This document shows, one piece after another, positions 1 to 9,393 of a stretch of 64,000 nt of DNA; position 1 is the first letter of the stretch, and each line of letters starts with the position of its first letter. Under the pieces are notes generated by a model that had not been told where the DNA came from, made no database searches, and worked only from the letters and a program-made list of their open reading frames with translations. The position numbers and the translations under genes were made by a program. The stretch covers positions 248,001 through 312,000 of the forward strand of contig NZ_VCYH01000002.1 in NCBI RefSeq assembly GCF_030464345.1. The letters are read 5' to 3'. This DNA comes from Methanoculleus frigidifontis. Lineage in GTDB: Archaea; Halobacteriota; Methanomicrobia; Methanomicrobiales; Methanoculleaceae.

Positions 1-411
1 GCCGCAATCCTCGCCGTCATCGTCCCGTACTTCATTATCCGCGCCTGGGACCTCAACGTCCTCGCCGAAGGCGACGAGGTGGCGAGCAGCCTCGGCGTCC
101 CGGTCGAGCGGTCGATGACCGTCTTCATGATACTCTCCTCCCTCGTCACGGCGGCGATCATCTGCTTCACCGGGACGATCGGGTTCATCGGCCTCGTCGC
201 CCCCCACATCACCCGGATGGCCGTCGGCGGCGACCACCGGGTCCTCATCCCCGCATCGGGCCTGGTCGGCGCCGTCCTCCTCCTCGGCGCCGACAGCATA
301 GCCCGCAGCATCCTTGCACCCGAGATCCTGCCGGTCGGGATCGTGACCGCCTTCCTCGGCGTGCCGTTCTTCATGTATCTCTTCCTGCACCGGAGGGATG
401 GAGGATGGTGA
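1..411 (+). CDS. Iron/cobalamin ABC transporter permease (FecCD/BtuC family), C-terminal part
   Basis: The frame is open from base 1, so the gene begins outside the window and only the last 136 codons are seen. The visible part has the hydrophobic pattern of a BtuC/FecD permease. It includes the family segment GTIGFIGLVAPHITR (the loop that contacts the ATPase) and a late ADSIAR helix followed by VGIVTAFLGVPFFMYL. It would form the membrane channel for an iron-siderophore, haem or cobalamin-type substrate. The stop overlaps the start of the ATPase gene by 7 nt, so the two are translationally coupled. The substrate cannot be decided from this fragment. Confidence 0.93.
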   Translation, partial: AAILAVIVPYFIIRAWDLNVLAEGDEVASSLGVPVERSMTVFMILSSLVTAAIICFTGTIGFIGLVAPHITRMAVGGDHRVLIPASGLVGAVLLLGADSIARSILAPEILPVGIVTAFLGVPFFMYLFLHRRDGGW

Positions 412-1193
412 GGCTGTCGGTCAGCGATCTTGCGTTCTCCTACCGCGACCGCCCGGTGCTCTCGGATATCGCTTTCTGCGTCGACGCCGGTGAGGTGCTC
501 GGCCTTGTCGGGCCGAACGGGTGCGGCAAGACGACGCTGATCAAATGCGTCGACGGCATCCTGACCCCCTGCCGGGGGAGGGTGGCGCTGGAGGGGCAGG
601 ACCTTGCCCGGATGCACCGCCGCGAGGTCGCCCGGCTCATCGCCTACGTCCCGCAGTCCATCACGAATCACACCTCCTCGACGGTCTTTGAGACCGTCCT
701 GATGGGGAGACGGCCGTACCTGAACTGGTCGGTGCGACCGGAGGACGAAGAGAAGGTACAGGAAGCACTCTCGCTCCTCGACCTCGACGACCTGGCGTTC
801 CGGCAGGTCCGGGAACTTTCCGGCGGCGAGCGGCAGCGGGTGATGATCGCCCGGGCTATCGCCCAGGAGACGAAAGCAATTCTTCTCGACGAACCGACGA
901 GCAGTTTAGACGTCCACCACCAGATGGCGGTGATGGAGGTGATCCGCAGCCTTGCAGAAGAGCGGGACCTCTCGGTGGTCATTGCCGTGCACGACCTGAA
1001 CCTGGCGGCGGCGTTCTGCCACCGGCTCCTCGTGATGAAGCAGGGGTCTATCCAGGGCAACGGGATACCTGCTGATGTTCTCACCGCGGCCACGATACGC
1101 GATGTGTACGGCATCGATGCGGTCGTCAAGCACGATCTTGCGACGCCGTATATGGTTCCCGTGCCCTCGGGCAGGCGCCGGGGGAAGACCTGA
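405..1193 (+). CDS. ABC transporter ATP-binding protein (FecE/BtuD family)
   Basis: This 262-residue ATPase would power the adjacent permease in uptake of an iron complex or cobalamin. Walker A is GPNGCGKTT (about residue 36), the Q-loop is YVPQS, the signature is LSGGERQR, Walker B is AILLDEPTS, and the switch His is in IAVHDLN. Length and motif spacing are normal for the family. The ATG overlaps the permease stop, and GGAGGATGG just upstream serves as ribosome binding site. The periplasmic-binding-protein gene is not in the window and presumably lies to the left. Confidence 0.95.
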   Translation: MVRLSVSDLAFSYRDRPVLSDIAFCVDAGEVLGLVGPNGCGKTTLIKCVDGILTPCRGRVALEGQDLARMHRREVARLIAYVPQSITNHTSSTVFETVLMGRRPYLNWSVRPEDEEKVQEALSLLDLDDLAFRQVRELSGGERQRVMIARAIAQETKAILLDEPTSSLDVHHQMAVMEVIRSLAEERDLSVVIAVHDLNLAAAFCHRLLVMKQGSIQGNGIPADVLTAATIRDVYGIDAVVKHDLATPYMVPVPSGRRRGKT

Positions 1194-1430
1194 TCGTCTC
1201 CGCGTACGATCGGTGCAGGGCCGGAAAAAGAGAGATGACCGCGTTCTGAAGGCTCTTTCCCGTCCGGCCACCGGCGGCTTCCGGAACGCGGCGCCGATCG
1301 CCGGCCCTTGCCGCATGCCCCGGGCGGTGATGCGAGCGCCGTGCGGGAGACGGCCTGCCGGTAAGCCCCGCCGGGATCGTCCCGGCCGATGCTCCGCGGA
1401 GCACCACAGCGAGAATTGCCGAAAAAGGGT

Positions 1431-1877
1431 TTAATCGTAGGCGAGCCGGGTTTTTTCATCGGCAAGGGTGGGGGCGGTCAGGGCTTTCCAGAGTTCCGAA
1501 TCCCATGAGCCAAGCTCCGTGTGCGTGGTGTGGTACTTCTGGGGGATCGGGTGCGTTCCCACAACCACCTCCATGCCATACTTCTCCTGTATGAAGCGGG
1601 AAAAGTACGAAATCCGGGGACAGGGGGGATACCCGACAACCATGCCGGTGGCAAGGTGCACGACCTCGGCACCGTTGTTCTTCATCTCCTGCGGCACGTA
1701 TTCGACGTTCCCGCCGGGACAGCCGTTGCAGGTCGCAAATCCGACGAGTTCAACGTCTTTCCCTTTGTACCGTTCAAATGCGCCTTCGCGGTTGCGCAGT
1801 GCCCGCAGGCACTTGCCTCCGGCACAGGTCCGGTAGCGGTCGCAGATGATGATTCCCACTCTGATCGGATCTTCCAT
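1431..1877 (-). CDS. CGGC domain-containing protein
   Basis: This is a 148-residue cytoplasmic protein rich in cysteine. It has an N-terminal IICDRYRTCAGGKC segment, a central CNGCPGG motif and a later YPPCPRI. This is the layout of the CGGC family, where the clustered cysteines are thought to bind metal or act in redox chemistry; no reaction is established. The ATG at 1877 is preceded by GGGAGAGC. The gene converges on the ABC transporter operon and stands alone. Confidence 0.8.
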   Translation of the reverse strand: MEDPIRVGIIICDRYRTCAGGKCLRALRNREGAFERYKGKDVELVGFATCNGCPGGNVEYVPQEMKNNGAEVVHLATGMVVGYPPCPRISYFSRFIQEKYGMEVVVGTHPIPQKYHTTHTELGSWDSELWKALTAPTLADEKTRLAYD

Positions 1878-2338
1878 AGATATGCTCTCCCTGGTGCAGG
1901 ATGTTCAGTTATCAATTCTCTACCTGATACGAGAAATATGCTGTGCCGAACGCCTGCAGAGAGGCGGCGAAGAATGTTCCGATTCCCGGAGCACGTTCAC
2001 GCCTGAGATCTCTGCGACTACCCCCGCCCTCTTCCCGCAGGCAGTGCGCTCTCTGAGAGTCACGCGATTCCCCCGGGTTCGTCCTGCGAGCGTACGGGCT
2101 CCTTTGAGCCCGGCATTGGCAGCGCTGCATCGTCCGGACTGCGGCCTACTCCGGGCTGCCCGGGGGAAAGACGGCGACGGGGAGAAGAATCCACATGCCG
2201 GAATGTAGATCGCGGATCCGGCTTTCCGCATACTCCTGAACCGTCAACAAAGAAGTATTAGCGATTGACCTTCTTGCACCGGGCAGCAGCGGTCTTGCCG
2301 GGAGAGGCATCGGTACGGCAAAAAAGGGAGAGGAACGG
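1878..2338. other. Intergenic region without a recognisable gene
   Basis: These 461 bp separate two minus-strand genes. Frames open here on both strands show no family resemblance and look like GC-rich chance frames. The right end carries the A-run that ends the DUF3821 transcript. The left end should hold the promoter of the CGGC gene, but no clear TATA box was found. Confidence 0.5.
2319..2326 (-). terminator. Oligo-T terminator of the DUF3821 gene
   Basis: Six A on the plus strand give six T on the minus strand about 14 bp beyond the stop codon of the DUF3821 gene. Oligo-T tracts without a strong hairpin are the usual archaeal terminator. Confidence 0.5.
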
Positions 2339-5300
2339 CTATGTCAGCCCGGCAAGTTCCCCTTCTCCGGCCATATAGAGCCAGTAGCCCTGCCCCGGCA
2401 CCATCGTGCGGCTATCGGCGAAGATGCCGCTGCCGCCGTTGACGACGGCGATCTCGTACTCCTGCACCGCCGCGTTCCAACCGATCAGGTTCGTCCAGGC
2501 GCTCCGCACCGAGAAGAGTGCGTCCCGCGCCGATGCCGGAACCGTGCAGGGATGGCCGACAGCGTTCCAACCCGGCGCAAGGCTTCTGGCCGGCGGCACT
2601 GTCACGCTGTCGCTTGCAAAGAAGAGGCCGACTGAGGTGCTGCGGTTTGCATAGACCCAGTAACCGTCCAGGGGTTCGATCGCGCTGTCGGCGGCGAGAG
2701 CGCTCCAGGAGCGCGTCACCGCGTCATACCGGAAGAACGAGTGGCCTGCCGTATCGACGGCACCGAAGACCTTCGCTGCGGTGTTGTTCCCGTCGGAGAG
2801 GCGTTTCTGGACCGAGACGAAGTTCCAGCCGCGCGCGAGGCTGAGCGTGGCGTCGGGGACGGGAGCCGGCGGCGGGGCCGGGATAAACTCCCGGAAGATC
2901 GTGAAGGTCGCGTTCTCCACGGGTGCATGGGCGGCGTCCAGGATCTGCGACCGGAAGAGTGTCCTGTTCCCGGCCGCCTCAACCGCAGGGATGGTGCCGT
3001 CCAGCTGGATGGCAAGCTCGACGGTACCGGCGTAGGAGAGCTCGAAGGCGGTGATCTCGACCCGGCTTCCGCCACGGGTCTGTGAAGATATCAGGATGTC
3101 GTCGCGGTAGGTGTATATCCGCCAGCAGGGCTCTGCAAGGTCGGTGTACACTTCAAACGACGCGTTCGGATCGAACGTCTGCAGGAACCGCACCCTGACG
3201 GAGGCTGCGACATCCTCTCCGGCAGAGAGCCCTGCGTCCGGCGGGGAAACGGTCACCGAGCGTATCGTATATCCACTGCTGTCCGGGTAGACCGGCGTCG
3301 GTGTCGGGTAGGGCCCCTCGCCCAGCGCGAAGGTCGTAGAGCAGGTCACACCGGTCTCCACGCTCTCGACGTTGACGATGTACTCGTCCGGCCGGAACGT
3401 AGAGGCGTCGACCTCAAAGAACCAGGTATTGTTGGGTGCACCCCTCTGAACAGTTACTGCGCCGGAGGCGCCGCTAAACCCGATGTACGGCACCCCTGCC
3501 ATCGGGTCGAAAGACGCGCTCGTCACATCGATCAGCAGCTCGTCGCCGGGAGCCAGGTTGGTCGTGCCGGTGATGGTGAAGGTGCTGCCGGGAGTCTGGT
3601 TCCCGATGGGATCGATCCGGAGCCAGGGCTCCTCCACGAGGAATGTCAGCGCGACGTGGGTGTCTTCGACATACGGCGAGTTCAGGGCGTTCACGAGTGC
3701 GGCTGCAGCGTCGGACGCCTGCAGGTTGGACAGGTCGATGTTGGCCATACCGGGCGCGGTGATGGTTGCAGTTGTTCCGGGAGCGAGGCGGACGTCCTGC
3801 AGCCCGTTCTGCATCGGGTGCTGGACGACGACGAAGTACTGGCCGGTTGCGAGGTTCCCGGTCACGCCGGAGTCGAGGCCGTACTCAAAGGATCCGTCGG
3901 ACTCCACACTCACGGATTTACTGAGGAGGCGGTAATTCTTGCCGAAGATCCAGACGTAGACATTACCCGGGTTGCCCTCCGCCGTCCCGGAGATGGTGAG
4001 GGGATCGCCCTTCGCAACGGTGGTCGAACTCGCGGTCGCTGTTATGGTGGGGGTCTTCAGGACGACGGACTGGGTGGCGTACTGCGCATCTGATACATGA
4101 GCCTTGTCGCGCGGCGTGGATACGGCGTAGAGGGTATAGCAACCGGAGTCCAGCCAGGCATTGACCGACGATGTGTCCCACCGGTACTCCCAGGTGTCGT
4201 CGGTCTCGACGCTGACCGAAGTGAAGGTGCTGCCCACCTGATCCACAACTGCCGCGGTGAAATCGTTGAGCCTGACACCGCCCGTCGGGAGGTTCGGACC
4301 GCACACAAAGAGGTAGGTCGTCGCGGCCTCGGTGTTGGTGCCGGAGAGGACGATCTCCTCGCCGATATAGTAGACGCCGGTGCCGGATGCGGCCATGGTG
4401 ACGGTGCCCATCTCCACCCGCACCCTGACGTCATCCGACCGGCCGGGATCGGCCGGGTCGACGACCTTGATCGTGAAGGTCTGGTCAGCCGTGGCGACGG
4501 TGGTGGTAAACTGAACCGCCCGGGCGCCGGCTGCGCTGGTGATCACCTGAGCTCCCGCATAAGGGACGTCTGCAGCGTCAGGAACACCGTCCATCTGCAC
4601 GTTGGGCGTAACGGAGGGCTGCCCCGGCGCGATCAGCGGGTACTGATCCGCGTTGAGACCCGCGTCCCTGACGTAGAGCCAGTAGGCCTTTTTGGCCTCG
4701 CCGGTGACGGTCACGACGAAGGGATTGCCGCGGACAACGGCGTCCTTGTTCGCCGCCAGCGAGAGAGACCGGATACTGACCTCGAACGAGACCGTGTTCG
4801 AGTCATACCCCTTCCCCGCAAGCCCGGTCGCGTCGTTCCAGCGTGCCTGCGCGGTGTAGGTGCCGGCGGCCGCATCGGTAAGGGCTATCCCGCCGACGTA
4901 GACCGTGGACGCGTTGATCGGAACGTTGTCGGTGCCGACGCCGCCAAGCTGCGTGAGCCTGCCTCCGGCAGGGGTGGTCACCTCGATATCCACGAAAGCG
5001 ACCGCCGGGGTGGCGTAGAGCCCATTGACGTTGTTCTGCACCTCGAAGGCGAGCGGCGTGCTCCGGGAGACGGATTTCCCGGCCACGGAGTCGGTGCGGG
5101 AGGTATCAAGGACGACGTCGAGAGTTACGGCAGGGGTCTTGACGACGACGTACGGGTTGCCGGCGGCGAGGCCGGAACTGTCCCACGCGTAGTAAGTGCC
5201 GGTGATGCCGCCGGCGTCCGCTGCGGAGAGGTCGAAGGTGTTCGCGCTCGGAACATCGATGATGTTGTCGGCGGCACCCGCCGCGAAATCACTGTAGTGG

Positions 5301-5479
5301 ACGAGGCGGGTGATGCCGGGGGCGACGCCGGTCAGGTCCAGGCCTTCCTCGCCGGTGTAGATCGTATCCCCGACACCGATCCCCGCACGTCCGTCCCGGG
5401 CCGCGGCCGGGGAGGAGAGGAGGGCGACCACGATCAGGGCGGCAAAGAGCAGGATAGTCTTTCGTGTATGGTTCTGCAT
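2339..5479 (-). CDS. DUF3821-type secreted surface protein
   Basis: This is a 1046-residue exported protein. From the chosen ATG it starts with a signal peptide (MQNHTRKTILLFAALIVVAL, cleavage after SPAAA). It continues with GDTIYTGEEGLDLTG, typical of the DUF3821 N-terminus found almost only in Methanomicrobiales. The middle is a series of beta-sandwich-like repeats with phrases such as VAKGDPLTISGTAEGN. The last 180 residues (LARGWNFVSV, GYWVYANRS, GYWLYMAGEG) form two related C-terminal units seen in such surface proteins. The open frame continues 69 codons upstream, but only this start gives a signal peptide, and GTGAT lies just before it. Role inferred: cell envelope or adhesion. Confidence 0.85.
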   Translation of the reverse strand: MQNHTRKTILLFAALIVVALLSSPAAARDGRAGIGVGDTIYTGEEGLDLTGVAPGITRLVHYSDFAAGAADNIIDVPSANTFDLSAADAGGITGTYYAWDSSGLAAGNPYVVVKTPAVTLDVVLDTSRTDSVAGKSVSRSTPLAFEVQNNVNGLYATPAVAFVDIEVTTPAGGRLTQLGGVGTDNVPINASTVYVGGIALTDAAAGTYTAQARWNDATGLAGKGYDSNTVSFEVSIRSLSLAANKDAVVRGNPFVVTVTGEAKKAYWLYVRDAGLNADQYPLIAPGQPSVTPNVQMDGVPDAADVPYAGAQVITSAAGARAVQFTTTVATADQTFTIKVVDPADPGRSDDVRVRVEMGTVTMAASGTGVYYIGEEIVLSGTNTEAATTYLFVCGPNLPTGGVRLNDFTAAVVDQVGSTFTSVSVETDDTWEYRWDTSSVNAWLDSGCYTLYAVSTPRDKAHVSDAQYATQSVVLKTPTITATASSTTVAKGDPLTISGTAEGNPGNVYVWIFGKNYRLLSKSVSVESDGSFEYGLDSGVTGNLATGQYFVVVQHPMQNGLQDVRLAPGTTATITAPGMANIDLSNLQASDAAAALVNALNSPYVEDTHVALTFLVEEPWLRIDPIGNQTPGSTFTITGTTNLAPGDELLIDVTSASFDPMAGVPYIGFSGASGAVTVQRGAPNNTWFFEVDASTFRPDEYIVNVESVETGVTCSTTFALGEGPYPTPTPVYPDSSGYTIRSVTVSPPDAGLSAGEDVAASVRVRFLQTFDPNASFEVYTDLAEPCWRIYTYRDDILISSQTRGGSRVEITAFELSYAGTVELAIQLDGTIPAVEAAGNRTLFRSQILDAAHAPVENATFTIFREFIPAPPPAPVPDATLSLARGWNFVSVQKRLSDGNNTAAKVFGAVDTAGHSFFRYDAVTRSWSALAADSAIEPLDGYWVYANRSTSVGLFFASDSVTVPPARSLAPGWNAVGHPCTVPASARDALFSVRSAWTNLIGWNAAVQEYEIAVVNGGSGIFADSRTMVPGQGYWLYMAGEGELAGLT

Positions 5480-5834
5480 AGTATCACGCATGCATGGCAG
5501 CAGGCCGACGGGCGGCAGATCCCGGAGGGCACTATCAGGGAAGAGGCCAGGTCGCAGATCTCGACGGCCGGGATCGTCCCCGCAGCCCCCCACATGCCCG
5601 GAACCGGCAGGAGCTGTCCGGTAGCGGAAGATTGACCGACGCGGGTACTTAACGCTTGTGAAATGGTATGCAACGGACATGTACACAACCAGCGAAACTG
5701 TACGTATTCAACCGTGCTGCATGCCCTTGCGCACCTCCTGAAGGCAGGCACCCGCAAGAAGCCTCACCCCCCATCTCCCGCCGAACCGATACGCTCATAA
5801 CACCGGGCACCCTCTTGTCGATAGGTGATACCAC

Positions 5835-6461
5835 ATGGCACAGGAACAGATGCAGATACAGAAACGGTATGAACTTCCCCCGCTCCCCTACGATGCTGCC
5901 GCGCTCGAACCGCACATCTCCCGGGAGCAGCTCTCCCTGCACCACGACAAGCACCACCAGGGCTACGTCACGGGCGCCAACGCCGATCTCGAGAAGCTCG
6001 AGCAGGCACGGCAGGAAAATGCCGATATCGACGAAAAAGCGATCCTCAAAGAGTTCGCGTTCAACATCGGCGGGCACATCCTCCACTCGCTCTTCTGGCC
6101 AACGATGGCGCCCGCGGGCAAAGGCGGCGGGACGCCCGGAGGGGCGGTTGCAGACGTACTCGACCGGGAGTTCGGCACCTTCGACCGGTTTAAAAAAGAG
6201 TTTTCCCGGGCCGCATCCAGCGTCGAGGGGTCGGGATGGGCAGCTCTTGTTATGGAGCCCCTGAGCGGGCGGCCGCGCATCATGCAGATCGAGAAGCACA
6301 GCAACAACGTCTATCCCACCGCCCCGATCCTGATGGTTCTCGATCTCTGGGAGCACGCCTACTACGTCGACTATCGGAACAACCGCGGCCAGTTCATCGA
6401 TGCATTCTGGAACGTCGTCAACTGGGACCAGGTGAACAGCCGGATGGAGAAGATGATCTGA
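5835..6461 (+). CDS. sod: Fe/Mn superoxide dismutase
   Basis: This 208-residue enzyme dismutates superoxide to oxygen and hydrogen peroxide in the cytoplasm. The family metal ligands are visible: a His in LHHDKHHQGYV, a His in GGHILHSLFW, and the pair in LDLWEHAYYVDY (D-x3-H). Length is normal for archaeal Fe/Mn-SOD; the metal cannot be fixed from sequence alone. A good AGGTGAT ribosome binding site lies 6 nt before the ATG. The gene stands alone, oxygen defence in a strict anaerobe. Confidence 0.95.
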   Translation: MAQEQMQIQKRYELPPLPYDAAALEPHISREQLSLHHDKHHQGYVTGANADLEKLEQARQENADIDEKAILKEFAFNIGGHILHSLFWPTMAPAGKGGGTPGGAVADVLDREFGTFDRFKKEFSRAASSVEGSGWAALVMEPLSGRPRIMQIEKHSNNVYPTAPILMVLDLWEHAYYVDYRNNRGQFIDAFWNVVNWDQVNSRMEKMI

Positions 6462-6591
6462 CCGGTCACGCCTGCGGCAAGAACCGACGAAATCCACTCA
6501 TTTTTTCCGCAATCCCGCCCGTATCTGCCAGAGACAGGCAGAGGGGGCATCTTTGGCAACGTTTAATCTGCTTCCCGCCCAACGTACGTAA

Positions 6592-6629
6592 TTCATTCAG
6601 GGGCCATTCATTGCTTTTTCTTGAATGAA
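6592..6629. promoter_or_regulatory. Inverted repeat upstream of the acyl-CoA ligase
   Basis: TTCATTCA and TGAATGAA form 8-bp arms separated by 22 nt, 50-90 nt before the start codon. The placement suits a regulator site or a leader structure. No regulator is known. Confidence 0.3.
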
Positions 6630-6679
6630 CCGGGCAGTAATGCCGAAAAATAACGTACCAGCACTACGAGGTGCATACC

Positions 6680-8722
6680 ATGTCACGACATATGTTGAGT
6701 GAATACGAGTCATACGATCTCCTGCGACAGTACGGAATTCCGGTGCCGGAGTACAGCATTGTACCATCGGCCGCGGAGGCAGGCGAAGCAGCGGAGAAGA
6801 TGGGGTTCCCCGTCGTCATGAAGATCTCCTCGCCGGAGATCATTCATAAGAGCGATGCCGGCGGCGTCATCGTCGGCGTCGGTTCGACGGCGGCAGCCCG
6901 CGAGGCGTTCGACCGGATCGTTGCAAACGCACAGGCATACAACCCGAACGCCGAGATCAGGGGGGTCATCGTCGAACAGCAGGCCGAACCCGGCCTCGAG
7001 CTGATCATCGGCGGGAAGACCGATCCTGCCTTCGGGAAGGTTCTGACGTTCGGGATGGGCGGGACGCTCGTCGAACTGATGAAGGACGTCACGCTGCGGA
7101 TCCTCCCGATCGATGAGGCGGAGATCCGCCGGATGGTCAGGGAGATCAACGGCTACCCCATCATCACAGGCTACCGGGGTATGAAACCGAGGGACGAGGA
7201 GACGCTTGTTGCGGCCATCGCCGCAGTCCACCGGTTCTTCACCGAGAACACCCACGTCGTGGAGTTCGACATCAACCCGCTCCGGCTCTACGAGTCCGGC
7301 GCCTGCATCGTCGATGCCCGGATCTTCGTCGACGACGAGGCCGAGGAGCGGACGGCGCAGGAACGCCCCTTCGTCCCGCTCGAGTACTTCTCTCCCCGGT
7401 CAATCGCCGTCGTCGGCGCATCCTCGGACCCGAAGAAGATGGGGTATGCCGTCATGCACAACCTCCTCCACTTCCCGGGGCAGCTCTACCCGGTGAACAA
7501 TAAGCGCTCCGACGTCCAGGGACTGAAGGCCTACCCCTCCGTGGCAGCGATTCCAAACCCGGTCGACATGGCGGTCATCACCGTCCCGGCAAACCACGTC
7601 CCCGCCGTCATCGAGGAGTGCGGGCAGAAAGGGGTCGCCATCGCCGTCATCATCACCGCAGGGTTCAAGGAGATGGGCGAGACAGGACGGGCGCTCGAGG
7701 AGCGGATCGTGGAGATCGCAAAGCGCTACGGCACCCGGATCGTGGGCCCAAACTGCCTCGGCCTGATCATTCCCCCGAAGGGGATCGACACGACCTACGT
7801 GCACGAGTCGCCGAAGGCCGGCAACATCGCCTTCATCTCCCAGAGCGGTGCGATCATCAACACCGTCGTCGACTGGAGCATCGTCCACGACATCGGGTTC
7901 TCGGCGGTCGTCTCGGTCGGCAACCAGGCGGACCTCAACTTCATCGACTACCTCCGGTTCGTGGAACGCGATCCGAAGACGAAGGGCATCATCCTCTACA
8001 TCGAGGAGCTCCAGGACGGCAAGACCTTTATGAAGGTCGTCAGCGAGGTCTCGAAGAGCAAACCGGTCGTGGCGATCAAGTCGGGATCGTCTGCAAAAGG
8101 TCAGGCTGCCGCCGCCTCGCATACGGGGTCGCTCTCCGGGTCGTACGACGTCTACATGGAGGCGTTCCGCGAGTCGGGCGTCATTCCGGTCCACACCCTG
8201 ACCGGCGCCTTCCAGGTCGCCGAGATGCTGGCATCCCCGAAGGGCTACCCCCGCGGCAAACGGGCGGTCGTCGTGACGAACGCAGGCGGGTTTTCGGTTC
8301 TCTCCTCCGACTACGCCGAGCGCTACGGGATCGAGATCATCGATCTTCCGCCGGAGCTCCTCGAGGAGCTCAACGAGTTCCTGCCCGACTTCTGGAATAA
8401 GGGCAACCCGCTCGACCTCCTCGGCGACGCCGGCGAAAAAAGGTTCGAGAAGGTCTTCGACGCGCTGATCCGTCACCAGGACTGCTGGGATCTCGCGTTC
8501 GTCATCGGGTTCCCGAACCTGGTGATGCAGTCCGACCAGCTGGCAAACCAGATCGTCCGGTTCGCCGGGAAGACCGAGAACATGATCGTCGGGGCGCTCC
8601 TCGGCGGCGACTCGATGGAGCGCGGCCGCGACATCCTGAAGGAGAACGGCATTCCGAGCTTCGAGGAACTGGACTTCACCTTCCGGGTGATGGGCAGGAT
8701 CCTCTGGCAGCGGTTCCGCTGA
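6680..8722 (+). CDS. ADP-forming acetate/acyl-CoA ligase, fused alpha and beta parts
   Basis: This 680-residue enzyme couples acyl-CoA and ADP + Pi to acid, CoA and ATP (reversible), as in archaeal acetyl-CoA synthetase (ADP-forming). The order is an N-terminal ATP-grasp domain (about 1-225; FPVVMKISSPEIIHKSDAGG), a CoA-binding Rossmann part (RSIAVVGASSDPKKMG) and succinyl-CoA-ligase-like domains. The phosphorylated His is probably the one in AAASHTGSLSGS. A GTG 9 nt upstream is in frame, but GAGGTG lies 6 nt before this ATG and decides the start. The beta-then-alpha fusion is common in methanogens. The acyl substrate is uncertain. Confidence 0.92.
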   Translation: MSRHMLSEYESYDLLRQYGIPVPEYSIVPSAAEAGEAAEKMGFPVVMKISSPEIIHKSDAGGVIVGVGSTAAAREAFDRIVANAQAYNPNAEIRGVIVEQQAEPGLELIIGGKTDPAFGKVLTFGMGGTLVELMKDVTLRILPIDEAEIRRMVREINGYPIITGYRGMKPRDEETLVAAIAAVHRFFTENTHVVEFDINPLRLYESGACIVDARIFVDDEAEERTAQERPFVPLEYFSPRSIAVVGASSDPKKMGYAVMHNLLHFPGQLYPVNNKRSDVQGLKAYPSVAAIPNPVDMAVITVPANHVPAVIEECGQKGVAIAVIITAGFKEMGETGRALEERIVEIAKRYGTRIVGPNCLGLIIPPKGIDTTYVHESPKAGNIAFISQSGAIINTVVDWSIVHDIGFSAVVSVGNQADLNFIDYLRFVERDPKTKGIILYIEELQDGKTFMKVVSEVSKSKPVVAIKSGSSAKGQAAAASHTGSLSGSYDVYMEAFRESGVIPVHTLTGAFQVAEMLASPKGYPRGKRAVVVTNAGGFSVLSSDYAERYGIEIIDLPPELLEELNEFLPDFWNKGNPLDLLGDAGEKRFEKVFDALIRHQDCWDLAFVIGFPNLVMQSDQLANQIVRFAGKTENMIVGALLGGDSMERGRDILKENGIPSFEELDFTFRVMGRILWQRFR

Positions 8723-8729
8723 CCCCCTG

Positions 8730-8735
8730 TTTTTT
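8730..8735 (+). terminator. Oligo-T terminator of the acyl-CoA ligase gene
   Basis: A run of six T starts 7 nt after the stop codon. Confidence 0.5.
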
Positions 8736-8901
8736 CCGCCGGGATCACCGGCATTCCCGCAAGCGGCTCGGCAGGCTACTGCAGATACAGCGTCTCCGCA
8801 GCACCCCGATCCGGTGAACCCGCGGGGCCATCCGGCATGGCATCCGGCCGGAAAAGGTCGTTTTCCGGGGATAATTACTTTAAACACCCCATCAAAACGT
8901 A

Positions 8902-8909
8902 TTTATAAT
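8902..8909 (+). promoter_or_regulatory. TATA box of the FKBP gene
   Basis: TTTATAAT, preceded by an A-rich BRE-like stretch, lies 30 nt before the start codon. Transcription would begin close to the ribosome binding site. Confidence 0.6.
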
Positions 8910-8938
8910 CTGGCCTCCCCCGGGAGGCGGTGAGTAGC

Positions 8939-9385
8939 ATGACGCAGGCAAAAGAAGGCGACACCGTCAAGGTGCATTACACCGGAAAACTGAGCGACGG
9001 AACGGTATTTGACTCTTCAGACGAACAAAGCCCGATAGAGTTCACCATCGGCGAAGGCCAGGTCATCCCCGGCTTTGAAGAGGCAGTCGTCGGAATGGAG
9101 CCCGGTGAATCAAAGACCGCAACCGTTCCTTCCGAGAAGGCCTACGGCCCTCACCAGAGCGAGATGATGTTCGAGGTCGGACGCGACCAGTTCCCGCCGG
9201 ATGTTCAGCCCGAAAGCGGACAGCAGCTGCAGATCCGCCAGCCCGACGGCAGGACGTTCTTCGTCGTCGTCAACGACATTTCGGAGTCGAGCGTGACGCT
9301 GGACGCCAACCACCCGCTGGCAGGCAAAGAACTGGTCTTCGACATCAGGCTCGAAGAGATCGTTTCACAGAGCGCTACGGCATAA
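8939..9385 (+). CDS. FKBP-type peptidyl-prolyl isomerase
   Basis: This 148-residue cytoplasmic isomerase and likely chaperone resembles short archaeal FKBPs (SlyD-like). The catalytic half is interrupted by an inserted flap. VKVHYTGKLSDGTVFDSS, FTIGEGQVIPGFEEAV and GMEPGESKT are FKBP hallmarks. A second part with LDANHPLAGKELVFDI is the usual FKBP strand after the insert-in-flap chaperone domain. The ATG at 8939 follows GGAGGCGGTGA; an in-frame GTG at 8930 lies inside that site and is rejected. It is convergent with DNA ligase, with only 8 bp between the stops. Confidence 0.95.
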   Translation: MTQAKEGDTVKVHYTGKLSDGTVFDSSDEQSPIEFTIGEGQVIPGFEEAVVGMEPGESKTATVPSEKAYGPHQSEMMFEVGRDQFPPDVQPESGQQLQIRQPDGRTFFVVVNDISESSVTLDANHPLAGKELVFDIRLEEIVSQSATA

Positions 9386-9393
9386 CCGAACGG

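Noticed and set aside
4097-5635. A 512-codon plus-strand frame opposite the DUF3821 gene
   Set aside because: Low-complexity shadow; the minus-strand protein has a signal peptide and family motifs.
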